A program made the position numbers and the translations under genes. Under the pieces are notes generated by a model. It saw nothing but the letters and a program-made list of their open reading frames with translations, did not search any database and was not told the origin of the DNA. Positions 13,879-21,211 of a stretch of DNA of 64,000 nt are shown here, one piece after another. Within the stretch, counting starts at the first letter, position 1. Each line of letters starts with the position of its first letter. Origin of the DNA: an uncultured Clostridia bacterium. Lineage in GTDB: Bacteria > Bacillota > Clostridia > Christensenellales > Borkfalkiaceae. The stretch is taken from contig CANQMN010000004.1 of assembly GCA_947624965.1 (NCBI GenBank), positions 1 to 64,000 of the forward strand, given 5' to 3'.

Positions 13879-14598
13879 ATGTCCGACAGGTTTTCACGGG
13901 AAGAGTTGCTGCTCGGGCGGACGGCGTTGGAGCGGCTGAAAGCGAGCCGCGTGGCGGTGTTCGGCGCGGGCGGCGTGGGCGGCTATGCGATAGAGGCGCT
14001 CGCGCGGGGCGGCGTTGGCGCGCTGGATATCTTCGACGACGACAGGGTGAGCCTCACCGATATCAACCGCCAGCTCTATGCGACCGAAAAAACGCTGGGG
14101 CGTTACAAAGCGGACGTCGCCGCGGAGCGCGTGCTCGACATCAATCCCGCGGCGAAAGTGAACGCGCAAAAGCTGTTCTTTTTGCCCGAGACGGCGGATC
14201 GGGTGGATTTTACGCAGTACGACTACGTGGTGGACGCGATCGACACCGTGGCGGGGAAGATCGAGATCGTTTTGCGCGCGCAGGCGGCGCATGTCCCTGT
14301 CGTGAGCTGTATGGGCGCGGGGAACAAGACGGACGCGACCGCCTTCGAGGTTGCCGATCTCTTCCGCACGTCCGTATGCCCGCTCGCGAGGACGATGCGT
14401 TCGGAACTCAAAAAGCGGGGCGTTACGGCGCTGAAAGTCGTCTATTCCAAGGAGCCGCCCCTCTCGCCCGCGCCGTCAGGCGAAGCGAGCCCGAAACGGC
14501 AGGTCCCGGGGAGCCTCTCCTTCGTCCCCTCCGTCGCGGGGCTCATCCTCGCGGGGGAAGTTCTGAAAGACCTCGCCGCCGCCCCTTCCAAACCTTAA
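13879..14598 (+). CDS. tcdA: tRNA threonylcarbamoyladenosine dehydratase (TcdA/CsdL family)
   Basis: A 239-residue E1-like (ThiF-fold) enzyme that cyclises t6A37 to ct6A in ANN-reading tRNAs, using ATP. The nucleotide loop GAGGVGG (29-35), DDDRVSLTDINRQ (53-65) and the interface region DAIDTVAGK are clear. CMGAGNKTDAT and the late VPSVAGLILAGEV motif are typical of TcdA rather than ThiF or MoeB. The E1 zinc CxxC motifs are absent, as in TcdA. A terminator follows directly. Confidence 0.92.
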   Translation: MSDRFSREELLLGRTALERLKASRVAVFGAGGVGGYAIEALARGGVGALDIFDDDRVSLTDINRQLYATEKTLGRYKADVAAERVLDINPAAKVNAQKLFFLPETADRVDFTQYDYVVDAIDTVAGKIEIVLRAQAAHVPVVSCMGAGNKTDATAFEVADLFRTSVCPLARTMRSELKKRGVTALKVVYSKEPPLSPAPSGEASPKRQVPGSLSFVPSVAGLILAGEVLKDLAAAPSKP

Positions 14599-14600
14599 AA

Positions 14601-14632
14601 CCCCTGCGAAGATCCTCGCAGGGGCTCTTTTT
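14601..14632 (+). terminator. Terminator after tcdA
   Basis: CCCCTGCGA (14601-14609) pairs with TCGCAGGGG (14616-14624), followed by CTCTTTTT. Confidence 0.85.
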
Positions 14633-14724
14633 GTATATTCGCGAAACGGGTCATCCGGAAAACCGACCCCATTTGCGCGTTTTTCCGCAATATGCTTGCG
14701 CGGCGGCAATCCTTGCGCGCCCTC

Positions 14725-15987
14725 TTATACGCGGTCGAGCGCCCGTGAAAGGTCCTCGATCAGATCGTCCGCGTCCTCGATCCCGACCGAGAGACGGACG
14801 AGGTTGGGCGCGATGCCCGCGGCGATGAGCGCTTCCTCCGAAAGTTGGCGGTGCGTCGTGGAGGCGGGGTGGAGCACACAGCTCCTCACGTCCGCGACGT
14901 GCGTCTCCTGCGTGATGATCTTCAACGCTTCCATAAAGCGGGCGCAATCCGCGGCGGATCCCTTGATGCCGAAGCTCATCATGCCGCCCGTGCCGTCGGG
15001 GAGATATTTCTTTGCGAGCGCGTGGTGGGCGTCCGTCTCCAAAGAGGCGTACCGAACCCACTCGATCTTGGGATGCGCGGAGAGGAAACTTGCGATCTTT
15101 TCGGCGTTGCGGCAGTGCTTTTGCATGCGGAGCGCGAGCGTATCGCACCCGAGGAAGGTGAGAAAGGCGTTCTGCGGGCTCATGATGGCGCCCGTGTCCC
15201 GTATCATCTGGGCGCGGCACTTCGTCCCGAACGCGACGGGAAGATCGGAATACACGAGCCCGTGATAGCTCTCGTCGGGAAGGTCGAAGGAGGGATAGCG
15301 GGGGTTCCCCTTGAAGCGGAAGTTCGCGCCGTCTACGATCATGCCCCCGAGCGCGGCGGCGTGCCCGTCGATGTATTTGGTCGTGGAATGCACCACGATG
15401 TTCGCGCCCCACTCAAAGGGGCGGCAGAGAACGGGCGTCGCGAGCGTGTTGTCCACGACAAAGAGAAGGGAATGCCGCTTGCAGATTGCGGCGATCTTCC
15501 CGAAGTCGAGCACGACGATCGCGGGGTTGGCGACGGTCTCCGCAAAGATGAACTTGGTGCGGTCGTCCACGAGTTTTTCGATCTCCTCCGCGGGCGCGTC
15601 CGCCTCGAAGAAGCGGCACTCCACGCCGAGGCGGGGCAGCGTTACCGCAAAGAGATTGAACGTGCCGCCGTACACCTGCGACGCGCAGACGATGTTGTCC
15701 CCCGCGCCGCAGACGGTGAGCGCCGTCAAGAGAATGGCGGACATGCCCGAGGCGCACCCCAGCCCGTATGTCCCGCCTTCGAGCGCGGCGATCTTCCGTT
15801 CGAGCGCTTCCACGGTGGGATTGGCGAGACGGGAATAGAAGAAGCCGTCCGATTTGAGGTCGAAAAGGTCCGCCATCTTCTGCGAATCGCCGTAATAGAA
15901 CGTCGTGCTCTGGCAAATTTGCGGAATGCGACTCTCGCCCGTCTCGGGGCGGTAGCCCGCCTGTACGCAAAGCGTTTCTTGTTTCAT
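14725..15987 (-). CDS. metY: O-acetylhomoserine aminocarboxypropyltransferase (MetY family)
   Basis: A 420-residue PLP enzyme of the Cys/Met metabolism family. It makes homocysteine from O-acetylhomoserine and sulfide. YSRLANPT (51-58) binds PLP phosphate of the neighbouring subunit, and the Schiff-base lysine is K204 in VVHSTTKYIDGH. The length and the TLCVQAGYRPETG N-terminus favour MetY over MetB or MetC. The ATG follows AAAGGAGAA. It lies 34 bases after the alcohol dehydrogenase gene and is probably co-transcribed with it. A GGGACGGACGTCCC hairpin sits just before its ribosome site. Confidence 0.92.
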   Translation of the reverse strand: MKQETLCVQAGYRPETGESRIPQICQSTTFYYGDSQKMADLFDLKSDGFFYSRLANPTVEALERKIAALEGGTYGLGCASGMSAILLTALTVCGAGDNIVCASQVYGGTFNLFAVTLPRLGVECRFFEADAPAEEIEKLVDDRTKFIFAETVANPAIVVLDFGKIAAICKRHSLLFVVDNTLATPVLCRPFEWGANIVVHSTTKYIDGHAAALGGMIVDGANFRFKGNPRYPSFDLPDESYHGLVYSDLPVAFGTKCRAQMIRDTGAIMSPQNAFLTFLGCDTLALRMQKHCRNAEKIASFLSAHPKIEWVRYASLETDAHHALAKKYLPDGTGGMMSFGIKGSAADCARFMEALKIITQETHVADVRSCVLHPASTTHRQLSEEALIAAGIAPNLVRLSVGIEDADDLIEDLSRALDRV

Positions 15988-16021
15988 TCGTATGTTCTCC
16001 TTTGGGACGTCCGTCCCGCGA

Positions 16022-17191
16022 TCATAAACTCTTTTCGAGAATTTCGAGGATCTCTTCCCGCGTGAGCGTCTTGTAGCCGCCGTCCATGACGAGCGTGCTC
16101 GCCGCGATCCCCTCCAACATATCGCGCGTTACGCCGAGCGCGCCGAGGGACATCGCGAGCCCCAGTTTGCGCATCCACGCCTCCATCGCGTCCAGCCCGC
16201 GCCGCGCCGTCTCCTCCTCCGTCTCTCCCGCGGGGACGTTCCAGACGTTTGTCGCATAGCGGGCGAATTTGTGCGTTCCGTACGGGAGAATGTGGCGGTA
16301 ATACGCCATGGAGACGGCGGAGAGCGTCATGCCGTGCGTCGCGTCGGTGTGCGCGCCGACCGCCTGCCCGAGCATGTGCACCTCCCAGTCGGTATCCTTT
16401 CCCTTCGCGACGAACGTGTTGAGCGCCCACGTCGCCGTCCACATGAGGTTGGAGCGCGCCTCGTAATCGAGCGGGTCCTCCGAGGCGATCTCCGCGCTGT
16501 GGATGAGCGAGCGGAGCAGTCCCTCCATCACGTAGTCGGAAGTGTTGTCGTCCGTGCCCGAAAAATATTGTTCGAGAATGTGCGACATGATATCGTAAAT
16601 GCCCGCGATCATCTGATAGCGGGGAAGCGAATAGGTAAATTCGGGGTCGAGCACGGAGAACTTGGGATAGACCGCCTCGCCGAATACGTGCCCGATCTTC
16701 ATCTTCTGCGCGCGGTTGGTGATGACGGAGCCCCCGTTCATCTCGCTGCCCGTTCCCACCATCGTGAGGACGCACCCCACGGGGATGAGCTTCGCGTCCG
16801 CGGAGGGCTCCTCGAAGCGGATGAAATATTTCTCCCACGGATCTTCCCCGCAATAGGCGGACACGGAGACCGCCTTCGCATAGTCGCAGACGGAGCCGCC
16901 GCCCACGGCGAGAATGAGATCCGCCCCGGCGCGCCGCGCGCGTTCGCACCCCTCGGCGAGCTTTTCCGTCGTGGGATTGGGCATCACGCCCCCGTCCTCG
17001 AAAATATTCTTGCCGCATGCCCGAAGGAGCGCGACGACCTTATCGTAGATCCCGTTCCGCTTGATGGAACCGCCGCCGTAGACGAACAGAACGTTCTTCC
17101 CGTATTTGGGGAGTTCCTCTTTGAGCCCATCGAGCGCGTTCTTCCCGAAATAGAGTTTGGTAGGATTGCAATAGGTGAAGTTTCCCAGCAT
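16022..17191 (-). CDS. Iron-containing alcohol dehydrogenase (BdhA/YqhD type)
   Basis: A 389-residue group III alcohol dehydrogenase that reduces aldehydes with NAD(P)H. GGGSVCDYAK (97-106) is the nucleotide motif. The metal ligands lie in GIYDIMSHILEQYF (Asp, His) and HMLGQAVGAHTDATHGM (His, His). The N-terminus MLGNFTYCNPTKLYFGKNAL is typical of the NADPH butanol-dehydrogenase subgroup. A role in disposing of reducing power during fermentation is likely. It is first in a two-gene unit with metY. GGAGG precedes the ATG. Confidence 0.93.
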   Translation of the reverse strand: MLGNFTYCNPTKLYFGKNALDGLKEELPKYGKNVLFVYGGGSIKRNGIYDKVVALLRACGKNIFEDGGVMPNPTTEKLAEGCERARRAGADLILAVGGGSVCDYAKAVSVSAYCGEDPWEKYFIRFEEPSADAKLIPVGCVLTMVGTGSEMNGGSVITNRAQKMKIGHVFGEAVYPKFSVLDPEFTYSLPRYQMIAGIYDIMSHILEQYFSGTDDNTSDYVMEGLLRSLIHSAEIASEDPLDYEARSNLMWTATWALNTFVAKGKDTDWEVHMLGQAVGAHTDATHGMTLSAVSMAYYRHILPYGTHKFARYATNVWNVPAGETEEETARRGLDAMEAWMRKLGLAMSLGALGVTRDMLEGIAASTLVMDGGYKTLTREEILEILEKSL

Positions 17192-17238
17192 AGCCGCCTC
17201 CGTGCGGGACGTCCCGTCCCGCGCTTTTTTACGGTAAT

Positions 17239-17268
17239 ATTATAAGATGATTTGTGGGCGCAAGTCAA
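17239..17268 (-). promoter_or_regulatory. Promoter of the alcohol dehydrogenase-metY unit
   Basis: On the minus strand, TTGACT (17268-17263) and TATAAT (17244-17239) are separated by 18 bp. A GGGACGTCCC palindrome (17206-17215) lies in the leader. Confidence 0.7.
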
Positions 17269-17329
17269 GAAATTTTTTCAAAAAACCGCCCGCACAGCAG
17301 GCCTTCTATTCTGCTCTCGGCTGTTTTGC

Positions 17330-17660
17330 ACCTTTCTCCCCCCTCCCCTATCCCTCCCCCTCGCGTTGCGAGGGGGAGGGTAAGAAGGGACAAAGAGGGA
17401 AAGAAAAGAGACAAACAAGGAAGAGGGCAAAAACGGAGAGCAAACACAAGTTCCACTCCCTCCCACTCGCGTTGCGAGTGGGAGGGTAAAAAACAAAGGG
17501 AGAACAAAAATAGACACCTCCCCCTTGGAAAGGGGGAGGGTTGGGTGGGGGTTGAAATGTGCCGCGGTGTTTCTCTGTCCGCTCCCGCTCCCGCTCCCCC
17601 TCCCCCCCCACCCTACCCTCCCCCCTCACGATGTGAGGGGGGAGGTAAGAGAGACAACAC
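17330..17660. repeat. Dispersed GC-rich palindromes, second cluster
   Basis: Palindromes of the same family as 1940-2330: CCTCCCCCTCGCG/TTGCGAGGGGGAGG near 17351-17386, an ACTCGCGTTGCGAGT variant near 17465-17485, a type B unit at about 17515-17553, and a type A unit at about 17605-17648. The rest of 17192-17878 is A-rich spacer without supported genes. Confidence 0.85.
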
Positions 17661-17878
17661 GAGGGGGTGGGTAAGAAAGGAAAAAACGTGCGGCAGGAGA
17701 ACAAGAGAGACGGCGCGACGGGAAAATAGGCGCTTATCCCCTTTCCAAGGAACGAAAAACAACAAGGAAAAATAAAAAACAGAGAGCAAAAATAGACACC
17801 TTCCCCCTTTCCAAGGGGCGAAAAACAAGGGAAAATAAAAGGAAGGTAAAAATGGGACAGCGGAGATCCTTATAAAAA

Positions 17879-17906
17879 ACCGACCGTGCGGACGGTCGGT
17901 TTTTTT
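17879..17906. terminator. Terminator of the SDR-EFR1 operon
   Basis: ACCGACCGT (17879-17887) pairs with ACGGTCGGT (17892-17900). A-runs and T-runs flank both sides, so it can act in both directions. Confidence 0.85.
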
Positions 17907-17920
17907 ATTCTGTTTTCTCT

Positions 17921-18772
17921 TCACGATTCCGTTTTCTCTTCCGCGCGATGGAAGTATCGCAGATACGCCTTGCGGCAATATTTGCAGACCTGTCCGTCGT
18001 CGGCGGGAACGCCCGCGAATGAATACGCGCCGTTGACGCGCCATCCGTTGAGAAGGGAAATTTTGAGGGCGTCCTTGGGACAGCTGAACGCGCAAGCCAT
18101 GCACCCCGCGCACGAATGCGCGAAAAAGGGCTTCCCGTCCTTCATGGAGATATTCCCCTGCGGACATTTCTTTTCGCATGCGCCGCACCCGACGCATGCT
18201 TCCGTCGGCTTGAAACGGTGTCCGATGACGGGCATTGCGGTGTGTTCGATGCGGAGCGTAAACGCCGCCATGCGCTTGAAAACGTTGACGCCCTTTTTGT
18301 TGCGCGCCCCCTCCGACATTTCCCGCGCATACCTTGCGGCGAGCAATTCGGCGTCTCGCCACATGCGCGCTGCCATCTCGTCCGAGTGGCGGAATATGAT
18401 ATTATAGGGCATGACGAAGTGAAATTCGCCGCGCACGTCGTACCCTCTCCGCTTCAAGATCCTGCGGGGAAGAATGACGGAAGCGTCGTTCATCGTTACG
18501 GGCTCGCCCGACGTCTTGAAGAAATACACGGGCTTTTTCGCCGAACGGGGCATTTTTTTACAGAAGGCGAGCACGGGCGCGGGCGCGTTGAACGCATGCA
18601 CGGGATAGCCGATCGCGAGAAGATCGTACGCCGCCGCGTCGGGATATTCGCTCCCCGCGCGGATGAGCGCGACGTCCGCCTCGTGTCCGAGCGCGCGCCA
18701 CTCTTCGGCGAGCCGTTCGGCGACCTTCTTCGTGTTCCCCGTGCCTGTAAAGACGTAGAAAAGAGCTCTCAT
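17921..18772 (-). CDS. EFR1-family flavodoxin-ferredoxin protein
   Basis: A 283-residue fusion of an N-terminal flavodoxin-like domain (FTGTGNTKKVAE, 8-19, the FMN phosphate loop) and a C-terminal 2x[4Fe-4S] ferredoxin domain. The cluster ligands are C193/196/199/203 and C221/224/227/231. A further CKYCRKAYLRYFH lies at the end. EFR1 proteins are common in anaerobic Firmicutes and carry electrons, but their partners are mostly unknown. The start overlaps the SDR gene stop (ATGA), so the two are translationally coupled. It may supply electrons to, or act beside, the SDR enzyme. Confidence 0.92.
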   Translation of the reverse strand: MRALFYVFTGTGNTKKVAERLAEEWRALGHEADVALIRAGSEYPDAAAYDLLAIGYPVHAFNAPAPVLAFCKKMPRSAKKPVYFFKTSGEPVTMNDASVILPRRILKRRGYDVRGEFHFVMPYNIIFRHSDEMAARMWRDAELLAARYAREMSEGARNKKGVNVFKRMAAFTLRIEHTAMPVIGHRFKPTEACVGCGACEKKCPQGNISMKDGKPFFAHSCAGCMACAFSCPKDALKISLLNGWRVNGAYSFAGVPADDGQVCKYCRKAYLRYFHRAEEKTES

Positions 18773-20313
18773 TGCGCGTCGTCAAGCCGCCTCATGACCG
18801 ACTTGCCCTCGTCGTCCAGATCGTAGACATAGTTCTCCTCCGTCCCGTGGGAATCGTACCACACCTGCGCGAAGAAGGGGACGTGTTTGGAGAGGCGGTC
18901 GAAGTCCCACGGCGTGGGCTGGCAGCAGACGGGACACCAGTGCCCGCCGCGCAGCACGGTGTAGGGGCTCGCCTCGAATTCGTGCCCTTCGTGGCACTTC
19001 CACAAGATCTTGCGGTACGCCGCGCCCTTTTCCATCTCCTCGGTGAGCGTCTCGCCCCCGCGGAAGCGCGCCGCTTCCCGCATGTCCTCGATCGTCCACT
19101 CCGAAATGTCCTTGCTCTCGTCGTACCCGTGGTCGAGGAGGGCGGCGTTCTCCGTCTTTCTCATCTCGTCGTAATCGCCGAAGTCCCCCTTTGCGATGAG
19201 TTTGAAGCCCTCCCACTTGTCGGGCAGAGCCTTCGCCTGCTCCATGCTGCCGAACGTCGCCGTAACGCGCGCCGTGTCGCCGTTTTTGACCCAGCGGTAG
19301 GGCGAATTTTTATGGTTGCGGAGCTTGCGGAAGAGGAAGAGATCGATGAGCCCCTTGGGCACGAACCGCCCCAGCTTGTACAATTTGTGCTGTGAACCGA
19401 TCCACTTCCAATACTCATGCACGTCGTCGCGCTGGTAGTGGAAGAGCTCTTCGAGTTCGCCGCCGTCATAGAACCACAGTCCGTGAAAGTTGCGCGAGGC
19501 GAGGTATTTGGGCTTGAAGAACTTTTCCGCCGAGCCGCCGATGATGGCAAACCCGTCGTTAAACGTATCGTAGCCCGTCTCCATGCCCTTGAATCCCGCG
19601 CCGATGTTGTAGATCTTTTTCCAAAATCCCGGCACCTCGCCCGCGTCGTCCCGTTCCAAGATGCGCTTGATGAGGTAGCCGCTGTCGCGCGAGCTCACCC
19701 ATTCGAGGGGAGCGTTGGGCGCGGTGTGGAACATGAGCCCGTCGGAGATGTTGTCGTGCATCATGTTGGGATGGAGCATCGCCGTCTGGCGGAGCACCGC
19801 CCAGCAGTCGAGCCCCGCGTCGAGACAGTACCGTTCGCCGTACAGTTTGTGCATGGCGTAGTGGTCGAAGGGGCTCACGAGCAGGGGATCGCCCACCCGC
19901 CCGAAGGGATGCTTTTCGTTGCGGTTGCCGTAGAGGGCGACCGTGGAGATATGGATATATTTGGGCTGCGGCGAACACCGTTTCACGGCGTCCACCAGCG
20001 CGACCGCGCCGAGCAGGTTGCACGCGTAACTCGCCGCGGGGCTCGCGTCCGAGCGGGGCGGAATGACCGCCGCCATGTGCACGACGTGCGTTACGTCCTT
20101 TACGAGCGCATCGCAGACAGCGGCGTCCGCAATGTTCCCGCGCACAATCTCGATGCGCTTGCCGTATTTCTTTTTGAGTTGTTTCGCGAGCTTATCGTTC
20201 TTGCTTTTATCGGAAAGAAGCACGCGCGCAAGCTCGACGCATGCCAGTTCCATACTCTGTGCAAGCGCTTCTCTTCCCATGTTCCCGCTCACACCCGTCA
20301 TTGCGACTTTCAT
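18769..20313 (-). CDS. Extended SDR (NAD-dependent epimerase/dehydratase) with C-terminal zinc finger
   Basis: A 514-residue protein. Residues 1 to about 330 form an extended short-chain dehydrogenase: MTGVSGNMGRE (5-15) binds the nucleotide, the HISTVALYG strand precedes the active site, and YAMHK (152-156) is the catalytic Tyr-Lys pair. Usual epimerases are about 310-350 residues. The extra C-terminal part contains a treble-clef-like zinc site, CHEGHEFEASPYTVLRGGHWCPVC (about 440-463, quoted residues are ligands and spacer). The substrate is unknown. It is coupled to the EFR1 gene, which suggests a redox modification of a sugar, lipid or macromolecule. Its promoter is strong. Confidence 0.85.
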   Translation of the reverse strand: MKVAMTGVSGNMGREALAQSMELACVELARVLLSDKSKNDKLAKQLKKKYGKRIEIVRGNIADAAVCDALVKDVTHVVHMAAVIPPRSDASPAASYACNLLGAVALVDAVKRCSPQPKYIHISTVALYGNRNEKHPFGRVGDPLLVSPFDHYAMHKLYGERYCLDAGLDCWAVLRQTAMLHPNMMHDNISDGLMFHTAPNAPLEWVSSRDSGYLIKRILERDDAGEVPGFWKKIYNIGAGFKGMETGYDTFNDGFAIIGGSAEKFFKPKYLASRNFHGLWFYDGGELEELFHYQRDDVHEYWKWIGSQHKLYKLGRFVPKGLIDLFLFRKLRNHKNSPYRWVKNGDTARVTATFGSMEQAKALPDKWEGFKLIAKGDFGDYDEMRKTENAALLDHGYDESKDISEWTIEDMREAARFRGGETLTEEMEKGAAYRKILWKCHEGHEFEASPYTVLRGGHWCPVCCQPTPWDFDRLSKHVPFFAQVWYDSHGTEENYVYDLDDEGKSVMRRLDDAQ

Positions 20314-20346
20314 ACCGTCCTCCGTGTTTCATTGGCGTCGTATTTC

Positions 20347-20375
20347 AGTATAAAATGTTTGCACGAAAATGTCAA
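20347..20375 (-). promoter_or_regulatory. Promoter of the SDR-EFR1 operon
   Basis: On the minus strand, consensus TTGACA (20375-20370) and TATACT (20352-20347) are separated by 17 bp. Confidence 0.85.
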
Positions 20376-20509
20376 CCGCTGTAATGAATTTATATGACGG
20401 AATTTCGCTTTTTTCCGCCTATCGCGCCCGCGCGGAGGAAAACTCCGCCCGCCTGTTGTGCGGACGGTTTTTATTATCCTTCGCCTTTTGGCTGTTTTAC
20501 GCCTTGTTT

Positions 20510-21050
20510 GTCCTCTTCCCCTCGCGTTGCGAGGGGAAAGTGAAACCACCCCCCCCTCCCCCTCGCAACACGAGGGGGAGGGGAGAGAAAGGAAAAGCGC
20601 GGGAGGGTACCAACTTACCTCCCCCTTTCCAAAGGGGGAGGTAAAAAAGACGAGCGAGCGGGAGAGTAAGATAAGACCATAGAGGGAAAGAGGAGAGACG
20701 AACGAGGGGGAGAGGAACAAGAACAACAAAGCGACAAGAGAAAATAGACACCTCCCCCTTTCCAAGGGGGAGGGTTGGGTGGGGGTTGAGACTGCCGCGG
20801 CGTTTCTTTGTCCGCTCCCCCCCTCTCTATCGTTCGCACGTATTGTGCCGCCGAAGGGCGACACGAGGAGCGAAGCGACGAAGTACCCCTCCCCCCACCC
20901 TACCCTCCCCCCTCACGATGTGAGGGGGGAGGTAAAAAAGACGAACAAGGGGAAGGGGAACAAGAACAACAAAACGCAGGGGGAAAGTGAAACCCCTCCC
21001 CCCACCCTACCCTCCCCCCTCACGATGTGAGGGGGAGAGGTAAAAAGACG
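20510..21050. repeat. Dispersed GC-rich palindromes, third cluster
   Basis: At least six elements of the same family are visible near 20515-20545, 20553-20585, 20615-20645, 20748-20790 (type B), 20884-20935 and 20995-21045 (type A). A-rich spacers lie between them. 20376-20510 shows nothing else beyond the SDR promoter. No supported ORF lies in 20376-21114. Confidence 0.85.
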
Positions 21051-21114
21051 AACGTGCGGGAGCGGAACAAGAACAACAAAGCGACAAGGGACAATAAGTA
21101 TTTTCCGCTTTGAA

Positions 21115-21141
21115 AAAACCGCGCGGCGAGCGCGCGGTTTT
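21115..21141 (-). terminator. Terminator of tex
   Basis: AAAACCGCGCG (21115-21125) pairs with CGCGCGGTTTT (21131-21141), about 70 bp beyond the tex stop codon, with a T-run on the minus strand. Confidence 0.8.
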
Positions 21142-21211
21142 CGATTGGGTAAAAACGGGGAAATGCCGTCTGCCCCCGAAAATTTCCGTGCCGAAAGGCA
21201 AAATTTCCCGC

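Noticed and set aside
20369-20644. 91-residue ORF in the repeat region after the SDR promoter
   Set aside because: It reads through palindromic repeats (poly-Pro and Arg/Gly runs) and lacks a ribosome site.
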